Shown here: positions 46,501 through 53,990 of the stretch, one piece after another | Layout: each line of letters begins with the position of its first letter | Numbering within the stretch: position 1 is the stretch's first letter | From: a virus | Reading direction: 5' to 3' (one strand) | Length of the DNA: 64,000 nucleotides | Virus record (IMG/VR): IMGVR_UViG_3300034280_001042 | Coordinates: 27,972 to 91,971 of that record | Position numbers and translations under genes: made by a program | The notes under the pieces: generated by a model | Seen by the model: the letters and a program-made list of their open reading frames with translations, nothing else | The model's database searches: none | What the model was told of the DNA's origin: nothing

Positions 46501-46510
46501 TATTCGTCAT
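40535..46510 (-). CDS. Giant virion protein with hub-like N-terminus and zinc-finger insert (1991 residues)
   Basis: The N-terminus (SISDFNVNMAWGGRPSQLSVKLVED, read in parts, and FSFTGLVQSWERSYDNGGLTYDV followed by SVDGILDQCYIILDKYAG, about residues 150-200) resembles baseplate hub or tail proteins of the gpD/gp27-like kind. About residue 1460 it has CPECKGTGVL and YSCPHC, a DnaJ-type zinc pattern, and later a third pair in DRCRHCIEVVGRG. Between them is a Ser tract (SSSTISSSSSSSNVD). Zinc binding in such a protein is unusual. It lies three bases after the upstream stop and overlaps the 2542-residue gene by four bases. Confidence 0.7.
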   Translation of the reverse strand: MTNTCSTGKSSIAAQTLFLGASISDFNVNMAWGGRPSQLSVKLVEDTNCIKSDNSVEKAPFKAASYPDNHFHDCSSNEDCFIDETGKAYDLSKSKEKIVPGKVYYSWNGSGFVSKYWYDPDPGFFGNKTCFTTDGVYSRSNYSTSKGFDIINTPVMFRIGQFSFTGLVQSWERSYDNGGLTYDVTIESVDGILDQCYIILDKYAGAVYGKLASNTYGGPTSHIDGGSVAYKGKIIQGNIPNVFNVYGFLESMGLRDFGGSQRNDNGISASLIVDALSVLTSSVSSTADPASALDSMNKRAFSPFGRILLKVPQENETYTRVQPTFTNTYGMGFLPVTYDGLSVERCHFALDLSELPKVPLDFRISEPTISIMQLIQSITTASGVDFYFDVIPATISGVAYNVLKIRTIFRSSQPDPKQIEKTIKTFEENSYNISSSRIGKEKNTNVSRTMYIGPKQQRLYQAKSYRLAFSQSNYVYDSISKTFVEYYGNVAGQANAGQLGKIRVPSALSTRNFAFTSKINSKYASLFNIDQDIHKTINSNSDFNTPDSLWSDTNLADNIKFSGNYKKTQAFTKTVVEQVMPGRFFPLYKDIISPFFGYKMEENVTINTDNTTNNVFKKIRPVWMDSWTGQIVVLMELSELPKTLSVSLTSPFSTISSPSSLFTITESEMRACLSSFDSYLTYCVGKIYKPNLYTMLFKAYANSARFVVGDEVLFDMHGPPGNAAGEAGQSAPPTPAPFTLNINMNLFLNPDFLKDFYQLFKLVQSIAQNHYGKKYLVRMPSVASYKDQQYSNIAVPDQTNMYAYHGTGKIFYSYEPATDGAWEEFGNIIDDNIVVGSPDWYLLTDDEGKIKPILGFNASDSFDALNHALCNLDSATLTSLGYDQYDYLNTIEIAKSGQCSDPYNFMYPSIDISSLGTEDYVIKNSPVTHPDAFGNLRSNPNSSRRIYHTATVEPRLAFLDPVNLRDPMAIMTIGKEIKLRTASKLYENDPNLTVVATAAMEDLTTYLKQDALHTLDDELATTMLYRISKIRGNSELLSFKSSNNSSQFHTMAEKVAHPYFAAVPVKLNQACYGPWVNYLDLDKNIIFPDAVSDSHSANAVENLIGGIKVEMEENFAPWSYGGMAFLDQAVLNQMYSEIQYQQIIETATLSIPGLPIFGLGSSFEYNADTRPENSISYNGQFYTVEQVVLKYKDLSLTPPLTEGLPRVGIPVYNPAVDEPTLGSTDLTYNIITLKRTNDNTVAPIISSIQCNISPQNVGTTYSFRTYVQRLGFFNKENTDRLKANGLNAIKTNKEFASIRNSFILKTNQELLKNSTEKFSQNFNAEKFQSGFFGTSPGNLLIGTAGPFAYPALNYKSVVNNMAGGSSTTNQLATQLKLGQDLGETNIRTSFESQPIAGLMKDARWRTYVGAFTDKEALPEIKNQYNLKSMMSLDGIFSPISFYPSKFLSTYSLLKYFRKQCPECKGTGVLNIPVYNYSTRTKETKEYSCPHCSIKKDAIGSASTVSVSTSESLPPYIITNSNDFNTILEFNKSSSTISSSSSSSNVDTSKKAGLDIPINLISLQPIVVPQGDFRNFNVQNSGTNVDRCRHCIEVVGRGNVPPLGTQGVNLNNNLKTYYDPTTGDLIANSVNNSGVNIDYYPYDILANHDRVNKDNFNYVMNQRFFGIRGPMVLHGWGYDTQGYPTPNASDEPRIQDEYGRAARFNIRIEYETSTVQYNKLKNGDTFVLTRPAENKDLVYFTKRPSIQILDANNNWIFPADDLAVTKIKIQNDLDSTPATPGVDAYKNLGDIITKQYEHNGSKWVKKERSKQFYLNWAERPDLWPVGPIDLRWDESRKVWTINSGSSPYKMVYITLEEDLTKENDFDETYPARGFLDDIEYSKEPLPKGYRRLVYVKDKTGYTAPRGIKLLCRYDTDGGFYEPVSKPAVIAQGTIDVGDKAQINMDYAQGNRAGSAPTFLASFVNPLEFSYTQGQKGMFTFLRGQWTLTTVKQ

Positions 46511-46513
46511 AAA

Positions 46514-48454
46514 TTAATGGTCCAGATAGTTCGTTGAATTATCACATTGCTGGTAAACCCAAGAAACATTTCTACTATATCTTCCATCGCTAGGGTTCCA
46601 GCTTTGGTTGTCTTGACTAACAAAAACTTGTCCAGCTGCGCTGGTTCTCACAGTACCAAAATAATCTGCAGTGCGAGCGCCAAATGGTCTAAGAGCTTCT
46701 ATTAGATTATTAATCGATGTATAAATTGTTCCACCCGTATACATCGGACATCCACTTGAAGTCATAACCAAATTAGCTGCAGAAGAAGGAGGAACAACAG
46801 TAATATCAATAGATACGTCTTTACGAGCAGAGGTTTTAGCATTTAAAGACTGTAATATAGGTCCAAGTCTACGACCAATAATAAAAGATTCTCCGAATAC
46901 GTCGGCAGGACCAGTATCGTTTATGCCAATATTTTCAGATAAAACCCCACTAATCAAATTAAGTTTATTTGTATATTCTACACTATAACTGATCGTACCT
47001 TTTCTAGGATCATGACCTTCTGTTGTACTGGTTGGATTAGGGTTTAATAAATTTTCTTCGCAATAAAAAGGATTGTTGGGAGGGGTTCTTGTATTAGCGG
47101 GGTTTGTGTATATGTTTCCTGCTCTATCAGGAGATCTCATTGCCAAAGAAGCTCTTCTATAAGCATATGGTTTAATATCATATATCCATCCGCTTAAAGC
47201 ATTCTCATATTTATTTGGGTACATACTTGTAACGGTACTGTTAGATGATAAAAGATCTAAGACAGGATGTGTTGGCATAGAAGACGTGGTCAATAATTGA
47301 TTTCCACCAGACAAATTGATTTTACCACTAGAATCAGGAATAGTATATGAAGAGCTACCACTCATAACAGAAAAAGGAGTAATATTTAATCCTCTAATTT
47401 GTCCTTGTACTCTTACTGTTTTCATAAATTTTTCATCTGTTGAAGCGTCTATGCTGTAATCTTCAACATATGGTATACCAGACGGCATAGCTAACCAAGT
47501 GTCATTAATTTCATAACTACCCTCAGACACGCTAAAGTTAGTACTACGCAAATGATTGTATAAAAACATATTAGCTGTGCCCAAATCGGTGAGACTAGGA
47601 TTGCTATTATTTAAAAAAGAAGCCAACCCCGATGATGGACTAGATTGATAAAAAGCTGTAGAAAGTCTAAATTCTACCCACTTTTTAGCTTCTAAATAAG
47701 CCATATTAGATATTCCAACACCAGTACCACTAGGAATACCTACCGCGCTTACTCTATGAGAAATTCTATACTGAGGAATATTTACAATATTTAATGTATT
47801 AGTTGCAACAGGTCCTCCTCCATTATATCCTCCTGGAACAGGACTATTGTTAGATGGAGCAGCTGGTAGTAGTTTGGGATTATTGGTCTCGCCTTTTTGA
47901 GAGACGGTTTTACTAAAATTCACATATGTTGCTTCCTCTAAAGGTTCTATACTCCAACTATCATTAGTAGATTGAACATAGTAACCAGCAGAAAGTCCAC
48001 TAGGTTGATAATACTCTAAATTAATAGAATAGTCTGCTGTAAAGAGCCAATTATCATCGCTCTTATTAAAAGACATATCTAATACTTTGACACCACTAGC
48101 ATCAAAAAGAGTATTAGTTACACCACATTTGATCTGTAAATGTCCAAAATTGCTTTTAGAAAACAAATCTCTTAAGCCTATAATTCCACTCATTACTGGA
48201 CCAATACCAGAACCAGCAGGAATAACATGTGGGTCTACTCCATTTCTAACAATCTTGCCAGTAATATCGATTCTAGTTACATGTCCTTCTACGGCGCCAG
48301 CACCATTACGAAGAACACTATGTGAAATATCAACAAAAGGAACTGGTCCAGCTATTGTGTGTAAACCGCTATTGTTATAGATTACTTCTACTGGTCGGCT
48401 TCGAGATATTGCTAAGGTATCAAAAGTTTGATTTTGTGGTTGAAAATATACCAT
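46514..48454 (-). CDS. Virion structural protein, 646 residues, unknown
   Basis: The product begins MVYFQPQNQTFDTLAISRSRPVEV and has many short strands with Gly, Asn and Ser turns. It contains DITGKIVRNGVDPHVIPAG and a repeated YSVEYTNK/YSINLEYYQPSG pattern, as in tail or baseplate shell proteins. No enzyme motif is seen. Its place directly before the giant hub-like gene suggests a tail or baseplate component. A possible promoter is described at 48481-48493. Confidence 0.65.
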   Translation of the reverse strand: MVYFQPQNQTFDTLAISRSRPVEVIYNNSGLHTIAGPVPFVDISHSVLRNGAGAVEGHVTRIDITGKIVRNGVDPHVIPAGSGIGPVMSGIIGLRDLFSKSNFGHLQIKCGVTNTLFDASGVKVLDMSFNKSDDNWLFTADYSINLEYYQPSGLSAGYYVQSTNDSWSIEPLEEATYVNFSKTVSQKGETNNPKLLPAAPSNNSPVPGGYNGGGPVATNTLNIVNIPQYRISHRVSAVGIPSGTGVGISNMAYLEAKKWVEFRLSTAFYQSSPSSGLASFLNNSNPSLTDLGTANMFLYNHLRSTNFSVSEGSYEINDTWLAMPSGIPYVEDYSIDASTDEKFMKTVRVQGQIRGLNITPFSVMSGSSSYTIPDSSGKINLSGGNQLLTTSSMPTHPVLDLLSSNSTVTSMYPNKYENALSGWIYDIKPYAYRRASLAMRSPDRAGNIYTNPANTRTPPNNPFYCEENLLNPNPTSTTEGHDPRKGTISYSVEYTNKLNLISGVLSENIGINDTGPADVFGESFIIGRRLGPILQSLNAKTSARKDVSIDITVVPPSSAANLVMTSSGCPMYTGGTIYTSINNLIEALRPFGARTADYFGTVRTSAAGQVFVSQDNQSWNPSDGRYSRNVSWVYQQCDNSTNYLDH

Positions 48455-48480
48455 TAACTGAGTCCTATGTTGATTGTTCT

Positions 48481-48493
48481 TTTATATAGTAAA
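48481..48493 (-). promoter_or_regulatory. Possible late promoter element TTTACTATATAAA
   Basis: On the - strand the element TTTACTATATAAA lies 27 bases before the ATG of the 646-residue gene, in a 71-base gap. A closely related TATACTATATTA occurs before the large tail gene at 60501. The shared core TACTATATWA could be a phage late or extended -10 site. Two examples in AT-rich DNA are weak proof. Confidence 0.3.
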
Positions 48494-48525
48494 TAGCAGA
48501 ATAGCTAATTGCATTATAATAATTC

Positions 48526-48657
48526 CTAATTTTTAGTTGGAGTGGGAGTCGGCGTAATGGTAAGAGTAGGAGTTACTGTTGGAGTCACACTAGGGGTTGG
48601 TGTTGGAGTAACATCAAAATAACAACAATTAGAATTTATACTATTAGGTAATGCCAT
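48526..48657 (-). CDS. 43-residue Thr-Pro microprotein
   Basis: This short gene starts at 48657 with AAAGGA about nine bases before the ATG and stops at TAG 48528-48526. The product has a Cys-Cys pair near residue 11, then a tract of 25 residues in which Thr and Pro alternate with few exceptions (VTPTPTPSVTPTVTPT and so on), ending TKN. Such tracts act as stiff, extended linkers. The ribosome site, clean ends and spacing between two tail genes support a real gene over a remnant. It could be a linker peptide or a small decoration protein. Confidence 0.55.
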   Translation of the reverse strand: MALPNSINSNCCYFDVTPTPTPSVTPTVTPTLTITPTPTPTKN

Positions 48658-48696
48658 TATTGTTTATCCTTTAATGTCCTATCTTAGAATTAATAG

Positions 48697-49026
48697 TTAT
48701 GAATTTATACTTAAAGGTAAGTAACTAGCATCACAACCAGTAAAGTCTGGACACTGTATTATCATGCTGGATGATCCGATTTTATTGTCTGTTAAGTTTG
48801 TTGTTGTTACTTCAAGAGTAACAATTGGTAAATCTGCATCTTTAGTTAAAAGTACGAATATATTTTGTTTGGTAGAAGCAGCGCTAAACGTAACCAGATA
48901 TTTATCTAAATAGGCTACAAGAGAATTATTACTAGGATTATTTATCTTAAATTCTACTTTGTATTCATGTGCTGGCACCAAATTTTGCATTTGAAGCTGT
49001 ATGCTATCTGTAGTTGTTAATGACAT
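48697..49026 (-). CDS. Small beta-rich protein, degenerate member of the Cys repeat family
   Basis: The 109-residue product has LQMQNLVPAHEYKVEFKINNP, matching the 'sGL.P...Y.Y.F' start of the NWP repeats in the next three genes. It ends IIQCPDFTGCDASYLPLS, a worn form of their C..CLP end. The central NWP and FC-C elements are missing. It is best read as a shortened, diverged single repeat. Confidence 0.6.
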   Translation of the reverse strand: MSLTTTDSIQLQMQNLVPAHEYKVEFKINNPSNNSLVAYLDKYLVTFSAASTKQNIFVLLTKDADLPIVTLEVTTTNLTDNKIGSSSMIIQCPDFTGCDASYLPLSINS

Positions 49027-49049
49027 TTAAGTGGTTTCCTTAATTAAAA

Positions 49050-50552
49050 TTATGATACACAAATTCCGTCGCATTTAACAGCTAAAAAGTCAATTGTTTC
49101 AATGTCTGTATCGTCATGCTGTAAAACACAATTGATAATGACCTGTTGGGATTCTATGAGGTCAACACCCAATACCGTATTAATAGCCCCTCTACCATTG
49201 GCTCCAAAATATATAACACCGGTAATAGGACTAAAACTCACATTAGCTGATGCAGAATCGAATCTGTAATTGTATTTATCTCCTGGGACGGCTCCGCTAA
49301 CGTCTACCGTAATAGCTCTAACACCTGAACAGCATCCAGAATCTAATGTAATTTCTGGAGTATCTGAAAAATTAATGGTTGCGTAGGAAAAAGAAGGTAA
49401 ACAACCTGAGCAGCTAAGTGTAAACGGTATGCTTGTTTTTTCTGGGATATCACAAGTTTCTGGATTAACTTTTAATTTAATCGTTGTGCTTAACACGTTC
49501 TCTTTTAAAATTTTACTAGCACTATCATCAAAAGAATATGGTAATAGTCCCTCTGTTCCTGAGGGACAAATACTTTTTGGTGAACAAAACATCATTTTAG
49601 AAGATAGAGTATGAGTTCTTCCAGTAGAAGTAAATGATCCGGTGCGCGGGATCATAACAGTGGGCCAATTAGATGAGTCAGGGATATACTCATAAGTATA
49701 AGTTTCATTGGGCCTTAAACCAGAAAGCCAAGCGGTAACATCATACCTATTGGTATTTGCTGTTCTTAATACGGTATTATTTGGTAGAGTAACTGTTATG
49801 TTTGGTAAACAATTAGCGCAAGTAACAGTTAAATTATCGGTAAAAATAGTACCCACATTACATGTTAGTGGAGTTAGTTCAAATTTTACTTTTGAATACT
49901 GAGACGTTGATCCAAAAACACAACTATTATCTAAGCTATAGTTTCCTATTGTTTTATTAGCGCCACTACATATGCCAGATGTTGGACAAAAAGTTAAGTC
50001 TGTTAATAATGTTTCAGTATTATCTTTAGCAATAAATCGTCCTGACGTTTGGGATAAAGTAGAGGGCCAATTTGCTTCTATTCCAATAAATCTATAGCTA
50101 TAGGTTTGTTTTGGCACCAAACCATTAACAGAAGCAGCTATGGTGTAGGTATTATTACTTGTTATAGCGGCAGATGTGGGCATTGTGATATTAATTTTGG
50201 GTAAACAATCTTGACAAACTACTTCTACAATATCATCAAATACTATATTATTGGTATCATATTCTTTTAAGGAAAATGCCATATTACTATATAAGTTTAT
50301 AGGATCAGACTGGCATTCAATAATAGAATAGTCAAATACCCCATTCTCACCCAGCGGACATATTCCTGTGCTAGCACAAAAATGAACTTTTGTTTTAATA
50401 ACTTTTGACGTTAAGTTATTTGTTGAAATAACCCCTGTAGCTGGTGTTACTGTAGTAGGCCAATTGGCCCCAGCTCCGCTGAACTCATAAATATATTTAG
50501 AGTATGGCATTAAGCCACTAACGGTAATAAAAACGTTTTTAGTATTCAACAT
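49050..50552 (-). CDS. Tail protein of four Cys-rich NWP repeats
   Basis: The 500 residues consist of three full repeats of about 130 residues and one worn one. Each full repeat has SGLxP...YxYxF, then NWPxxxxPxxG, then a strand ending FCxxxxIC with a following GxxxYS, and closes with C..CLP. The last repeat (VSGAVPGDKYNYRFDSASANV) has lost NWP and the FC-C pair. The pattern suggests an Ig-like beta sandwich with one or two disulfides or a metal site. It lies between two genes of the same build. Confidence 0.7.
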   Translation of the reverse strand: MLNTKNVFITVSGLMPYSKYIYEFSGAGANWPTTVTPATGVISTNNLTSKVIKTKVHFCASTGICPLGENGVFDYSIIECQSDPINLYSNMAFSLKEYDTNNIVFDDIVEVVCQDCLPKINITMPTSAAITSNNTYTIAASVNGLVPKQTYSYRFIGIEANWPSTLSQTSGRFIAKDNTETLLTDLTFCPTSGICSGANKTIGNYSLDNSCVFGSTSQYSKVKFELTPLTCNVGTIFTDNLTVTCANCLPNITVTLPNNTVLRTANTNRYDVTAWLSGLRPNETYTYEYIPDSSNWPTVMIPRTGSFTSTGRTHTLSSKMMFCSPKSICPSGTEGLLPYSFDDSASKILKENVLSTTIKLKVNPETCDIPEKTSIPFTLSCSGCLPSFSYATINFSDTPEITLDSGCCSGVRAITVDVSGAVPGDKYNYRFDSASANVSFSPITGVIYFGANGRGAINTVLGVDLIESQQVIINCVLQHDDTDIETIDFLAVKCDGICVS

Positions 50553-50572
50553 TATATTTCAATACCTTATAT

Positions 50573-51763
50573 TTAAGTAATTCTACTAGTTACTATTCTT
50601 GGATCAGATTTCGATAAACAATCATTACAATAAAGTATTAGTGTATCACTAGCATAGATTGTACCACAAGATAGTGATGTTAATTCTAATTGTAGATTTA
50701 CAAAAGGATCGTTATTAATCTTATTTGATGATACAGCGTCCAGTCTATAGTCTAATACACCCCTGGTACCAGATGCGCATACTCCAGTGCTTGAGCAAAA
50801 GAACATCTGAGAGCTTAGACTGGATGAAGAAGTTGACGACTGAAGTATTCCTGAGATAGGACTAATAAATACCGGCCAATTAGAACTTATACCCTTAAAT
50901 ATATAAGAATATTTTTTATTAGGCTCTATTCCACTAATAGTGGGCTCTAGTAATAATCCAGCAGCATTTTCTGATAAAGAAACAATCTTTTTTGTTGTTG
51001 GTAATATTTTTATATTAACAGAAGGTAAGCAGTCTTTGCAATAAATTGGAATAGGATTACTAACAACAGTTTCGGCTTCGCAGGATGCAGGGGGAACTAC
51101 CGATAATTGTATAATTGAATATAGGTTTTTTTCTAATAAACAACTACTAGTTGTTGAATAATCTAAGATATCATTACCGTTATTACATAAACCAGTACTG
51201 TTACAGAACATGACATTAGAAACAAGCGTCGTTCTATCTCTTGATGTTTTAATTGATCCAGATACTGGATTTATTTTTACTGGCCAATTAGCATCAATAC
51301 TCTCAAAATTATATGTGTAGGTTTCATTTGGTTGTAAACCAGCAATAACAGACGTTAAAGTATATTCATTACCTTGAATTTGATTCAATGTAACGCTTGT
51401 TGGAGTTGTGATACTAGGCTGAGGAAAACAATTAGCACAAGAAGCTACTAAAGTATTAGTATATAAGGTATGTGGAAAATTTTCAGGCTTTAAAGATAAT
51501 CTGAGAGTAGTAAATAAATCAGAAGTTGGTTCACAAAGATGATTGCTGTACGGAAGAATACCGCTAGAACCTGAGCAAGCAGTTTTAGCAGAACAGAAAT
51601 GAACTTTTCCTTCAAATATCATTGTACTACCATAAGGTCGTATTGAGCCGCTATACGGAGTAACAGTGCATGGCCAATTACCTCCCATACCTTCGAATTT
51701 ATAGTCGTATTTTTCAAAAGGTAATAATCCAGAAAGTTCTGTTTTAATATCTACATATGACAT
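50573..51763 (-). CDS. Tail protein of three Cys-rich NWP repeats
   Basis: The 396-residue protein is three units in a row, with no other domain: the first begins LSGLLPFEKYDYKFEG and GNWPCTVTPYSG, the second IAGLQPNETYTYNFES and ANWPVKINPVSG, the third ISGIEPNKKYSYIFKG and SNWPVFISPISG. Each has a later FC....C and a closing C..C(L/F). It has no signal peptide. It follows the gene before by 20 bases and probably forms part of a fibre or of a tail decoration. Confidence 0.7.
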   Translation of the reverse strand: MSYVDIKTELSGLLPFEKYDYKFEGMGGNWPCTVTPYSGSIRPYGSTMIFEGKVHFCSAKTACSGSSGILPYSNHLCEPTSDLFTTLRLSLKPENFPHTLYTNTLVASCANCFPQPSITTPTSVTLNQIQGNEYTLTSVIAGLQPNETYTYNFESIDANWPVKINPVSGSIKTSRDRTTLVSNVMFCNSTGLCNNGNDILDYSTTSSCLLEKNLYSIIQLSVVPPASCEAETVVSNPIPIYCKDCLPSVNIKILPTTKKIVSLSENAAGLLLEPTISGIEPNKKYSYIFKGISSNWPVFISPISGILQSSTSSSSLSSQMFFCSSTGVCASGTRGVLDYRLDAVSSNKINNDPFVNLQLELTSLSCGTIYASDTLILYCNDCLSKSDPRIVTSRIT

Positions 51764-51783
51764 ATTTGATACTCTTTCGAAAA

Positions 51784-53040
51784 TTAGGCTTGGTTAGCAG
51801 ATATAGTTAATGATGGAACCATTGTGTCACCCAAGCAATCTTGACAATAGACTGTGAGTCTATCGCTAATGCCTTGTTGAGTAGTTTCGTCTTCTGTATT
51901 TACTGAAAGTTCTAATGTTACAAATTTACCACAAGTATTATCAAATAAATATTGATAAGAATTTAAATCATAGTCTAATAAGCCCGGAGTTCCGCCGGTG
52001 CAAAGAATAGTTGACGGACAAAAAGCCAAACGACTTCTAATCTCTGCTGTTTTTTTGGAAGCCCTAAAAGTTCCTGTTGGCGGGGTTATAACTGCTGGCC
52101 AATTACCGATTACAGAACTAAATTCATAGTTATAAGTATGATTGGGAATCAATCCAGAAACTGTAGCTATAATATCTTGACAATAATTATTTTTCCCTGC
52201 TAAGGTTATTGGGTCCGTAGGTATATTCACCATAAGTTCTGGTAAGCAATCCTCGCATAATGCTGTAAACTGTTTTCCAAGTATTTCTGGACCATCGTAA
52301 GAAATTGGTTCAACAGATAACTGTATCGTGGTATGTAAATTATACATAGACTTGTTATATGCTGATCCTGTTTGGCTATTATCTAAAGTGTAGTCTATTA
52401 AGCCTTCTGAACCCGATACACAAACTCCTGTACTAACACAAAAGGTTAGAGTTGCATCTATAGAGGTTTGTGGTTCTGATGGTTTAATTATACCAGATAT
52501 TGAGTTAATAACCGTGGGCCAGTTAGAAGATACTGCTTTAAATTCATACTTATAGGTTTCTTGTGGTTCCAACTTATCTATAGACACAGAAAAAGTATGA
52601 ACATTACCCTGGTTTGGTCCTAATATAATAGAAGAAGGATTCACTATAACAGGAAGATTATATCTCTGTGTTCCATCATAGTCTACAAATCCCGGAACGG
52701 TTCCTCCGATTGTTGGAATTTTTAAGGGAAGATATGAAGTATCTCTAATTATAAAATAATAAGGTTCAGCAGATTGTAGTGTTCTTAAACTAGATTCTGC
52801 ACTAGGAGCATAAACATATTTAATGTGTCCTGCCGAATCAGTAGAAGAATTTCTTGTTGTCCAAAATGTAGGAATATTTCCAGTAGAATTTTGATTCCCA
52901 TAGATGGTACTAACAGCCTCTATAAATCTGTTATAGTCAGCTACTTCTGCCACACCAGTAATACTAGCCGGTTTGACCATTAAATTTAATGGTTCTTGTC
53001 CAGTATAGTTTGTAATACAGAATTGACTATTAATATTCAT
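51784..53040 (-). CDS. Tail protein with unique N-terminus and two NWP repeats
   Basis: The 418-residue protein starts with about 135 residues that are not repeats (MNINSQFCITNYTGQEPLNL, then AEVADYNRFIEAVSTIYGN and a DGTQRYNLPVIV link). Two units follow: IDKLEPQETYKYEFKA with SNWPTVINSISG, and VSGLIPNHTYNYEFSS with GNWPAVITPPTG. The closing C..CL occurs in both. As the gene first transcribed of the three, its N-terminus may be the attachment end. Confidence 0.68.
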   Translation of the reverse strand: MNINSQFCITNYTGQEPLNLMVKPASITGVAEVADYNRFIEAVSTIYGNQNSTGNIPTFWTTRNSSTDSAGHIKYVYAPSAESSLRTLQSAEPYYFIIRDTSYLPLKIPTIGGTVPGFVDYDGTQRYNLPVIVNPSSIILGPNQGNVHTFSVSIDKLEPQETYKYEFKAVSSNWPTVINSISGIIKPSEPQTSIDATLTFCVSTGVCVSGSEGLIDYTLDNSQTGSAYNKSMYNLHTTIQLSVEPISYDGPEILGKQFTALCEDCLPELMVNIPTDPITLAGKNNYCQDIIATVSGLIPNHTYNYEFSSVIGNWPAVITPPTGTFRASKKTAEIRSRLAFCPSTILCTGGTPGLLDYDLNSYQYLFDNTCGKFVTLELSVNTEDETTQQGISDRLTVYCQDCLGDTMVPSLTISANQA

Positions 53041-53096
53041 ATAAAGCTCACGAAATTAAGATACTAAAAATTGAATACACCAATATAGACAACCGC

Positions 53097-53990
53097 TTAA
53101 TTAATACAATATTGATCATTATTAACCCGACCATTAGTATAAACCATAGCCAATGTTGGAATGTCTGTTTTCTGAGAATCCGTTGGTAGAACAGCCTGGT
53201 TTTTAGCCGGAACAACTACTGATATTGAATTATCATTCATATTTTCTCTAATAAATTGAATAATAACTTTATCGCTAGATTTATATGTCCAATTATTTGT
53301 TGAGTCTAATATAACATATTGTTGCTGAGTTTCTCTTCTCCTGAGAATATCTGGATCAATACAACTTGTTGTTCTAGTAAAGGTATAATTACCAGGAATC
53401 GGGTTTATACTTAAAGTATCTATTTTTTGAGACAGTTCTATGTCGTCATTGGAAATCTCTACAATATATGGATTAGTAGTAAGAACACCACCCGTAACAA
53501 CCATTCCTATATCTAAATCAAAAGTAGAGGATTCTTCTCCTTCTAATCTCATTATTGTCATTAATGATCCACCATTAAAACCTATATTATTTTGACCGGT
53601 CTTAAAGAAACCTTTTTTAGTTACAGACGTTTGTGGAGAACAAATAAGTTTAACGTAATCAACAAATAAAGTTTGATCAAATCTGTCTTTAATAGACATC
53701 TTAATCAAAGACTGTGTTTCTCCTCTGTGAATAGATACTACTTTAGATATGACTTTGGGAATAAAACTATTCGTACCACTCAAAACATAAGAAGATGGAG
53801 TTAACGAAACAGAACTAGGAGGTTCTGATGGCAATGAAGATTCGACAGTAAAATATATTAAATATTCTTCTTTTCTTTGTAAATTACCACTAGGATTCGG
53901 AAAATCCAGAGTAACTCCACATTCACATTCTTTCAAACTAAAATTAGAGATATTTAACACAATCAACCCCCTGTTGTTGACGAAGAACAA
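53097..53990 (-). CDS. Beta-rich tail protein, unknown
   Basis: The 297-residue product is mostly strands. YLIYFTVESSLPSEPPSSVSLTPSSYVLSG (read in parts) and LFVDYVKLICSPQ resemble worn NWP-type units (a Y-x-F strand, a P-x-G turn and a closing Cys), but lack NWP. A second half has TSCIDPDILRRRETQQQYVILD and strand-rich turns. It overlaps the previous gene by 28 bases. A fibre or connector role is likely from context. Confidence 0.58.
   Translation of the reverse strand: MFFVNNRGLIVLNISNFSLKECECGVTLDFPNPSGNLQRKEEYLIYFTVESSLPSEPPSSVSLTPSSYVLSGTNSFIPKVISKVVSIHRGETQSLIKMSIKDRFDQTLFVDYVKLICSPQTSVTKKGFFKTGQNNIGFNGGSLMTIMRLEGEESSTFDLDIGMVVTGGVLTTNPYIVEISNDDIELSQKIDTLSINPIPGNYTFTRTTSCIDPDILRRRETQQQYVILDSTNNWTYKSSDKVIIQFIRENMNDNSISVVVPAKNQAVLPTDSQKTDIPTLAMVYTNGRVNNDQYCIN

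Larger units (their letters stand above)
49050..52640 (-). repeat. Coding repeat family: about nine Cys-rich NWP units in three adjacent genes
   Basis: Three neighbouring genes hold four, three and two copies of the same protein unit of about 130 residues (the last count of each from N- to C-terminus; one copy is degenerate). Each unit has an NWP core, an FC....C pair and a closing C..CL. The DNA itself is well diverged, so these are old duplications kept by selection and not fresh tandem repeats. A weaker copy is at 48697-49026, and possible distant cousins are at 53097-53990 and 53963-54520. Confidence 0.7.

Noticed and set aside
48500-48640. GT-rich repeat as a non-coding simple repeat
   Set aside because: The bases fit a clean reading frame with a ribosome site and a stop, giving a Thr-Pro protein tract.
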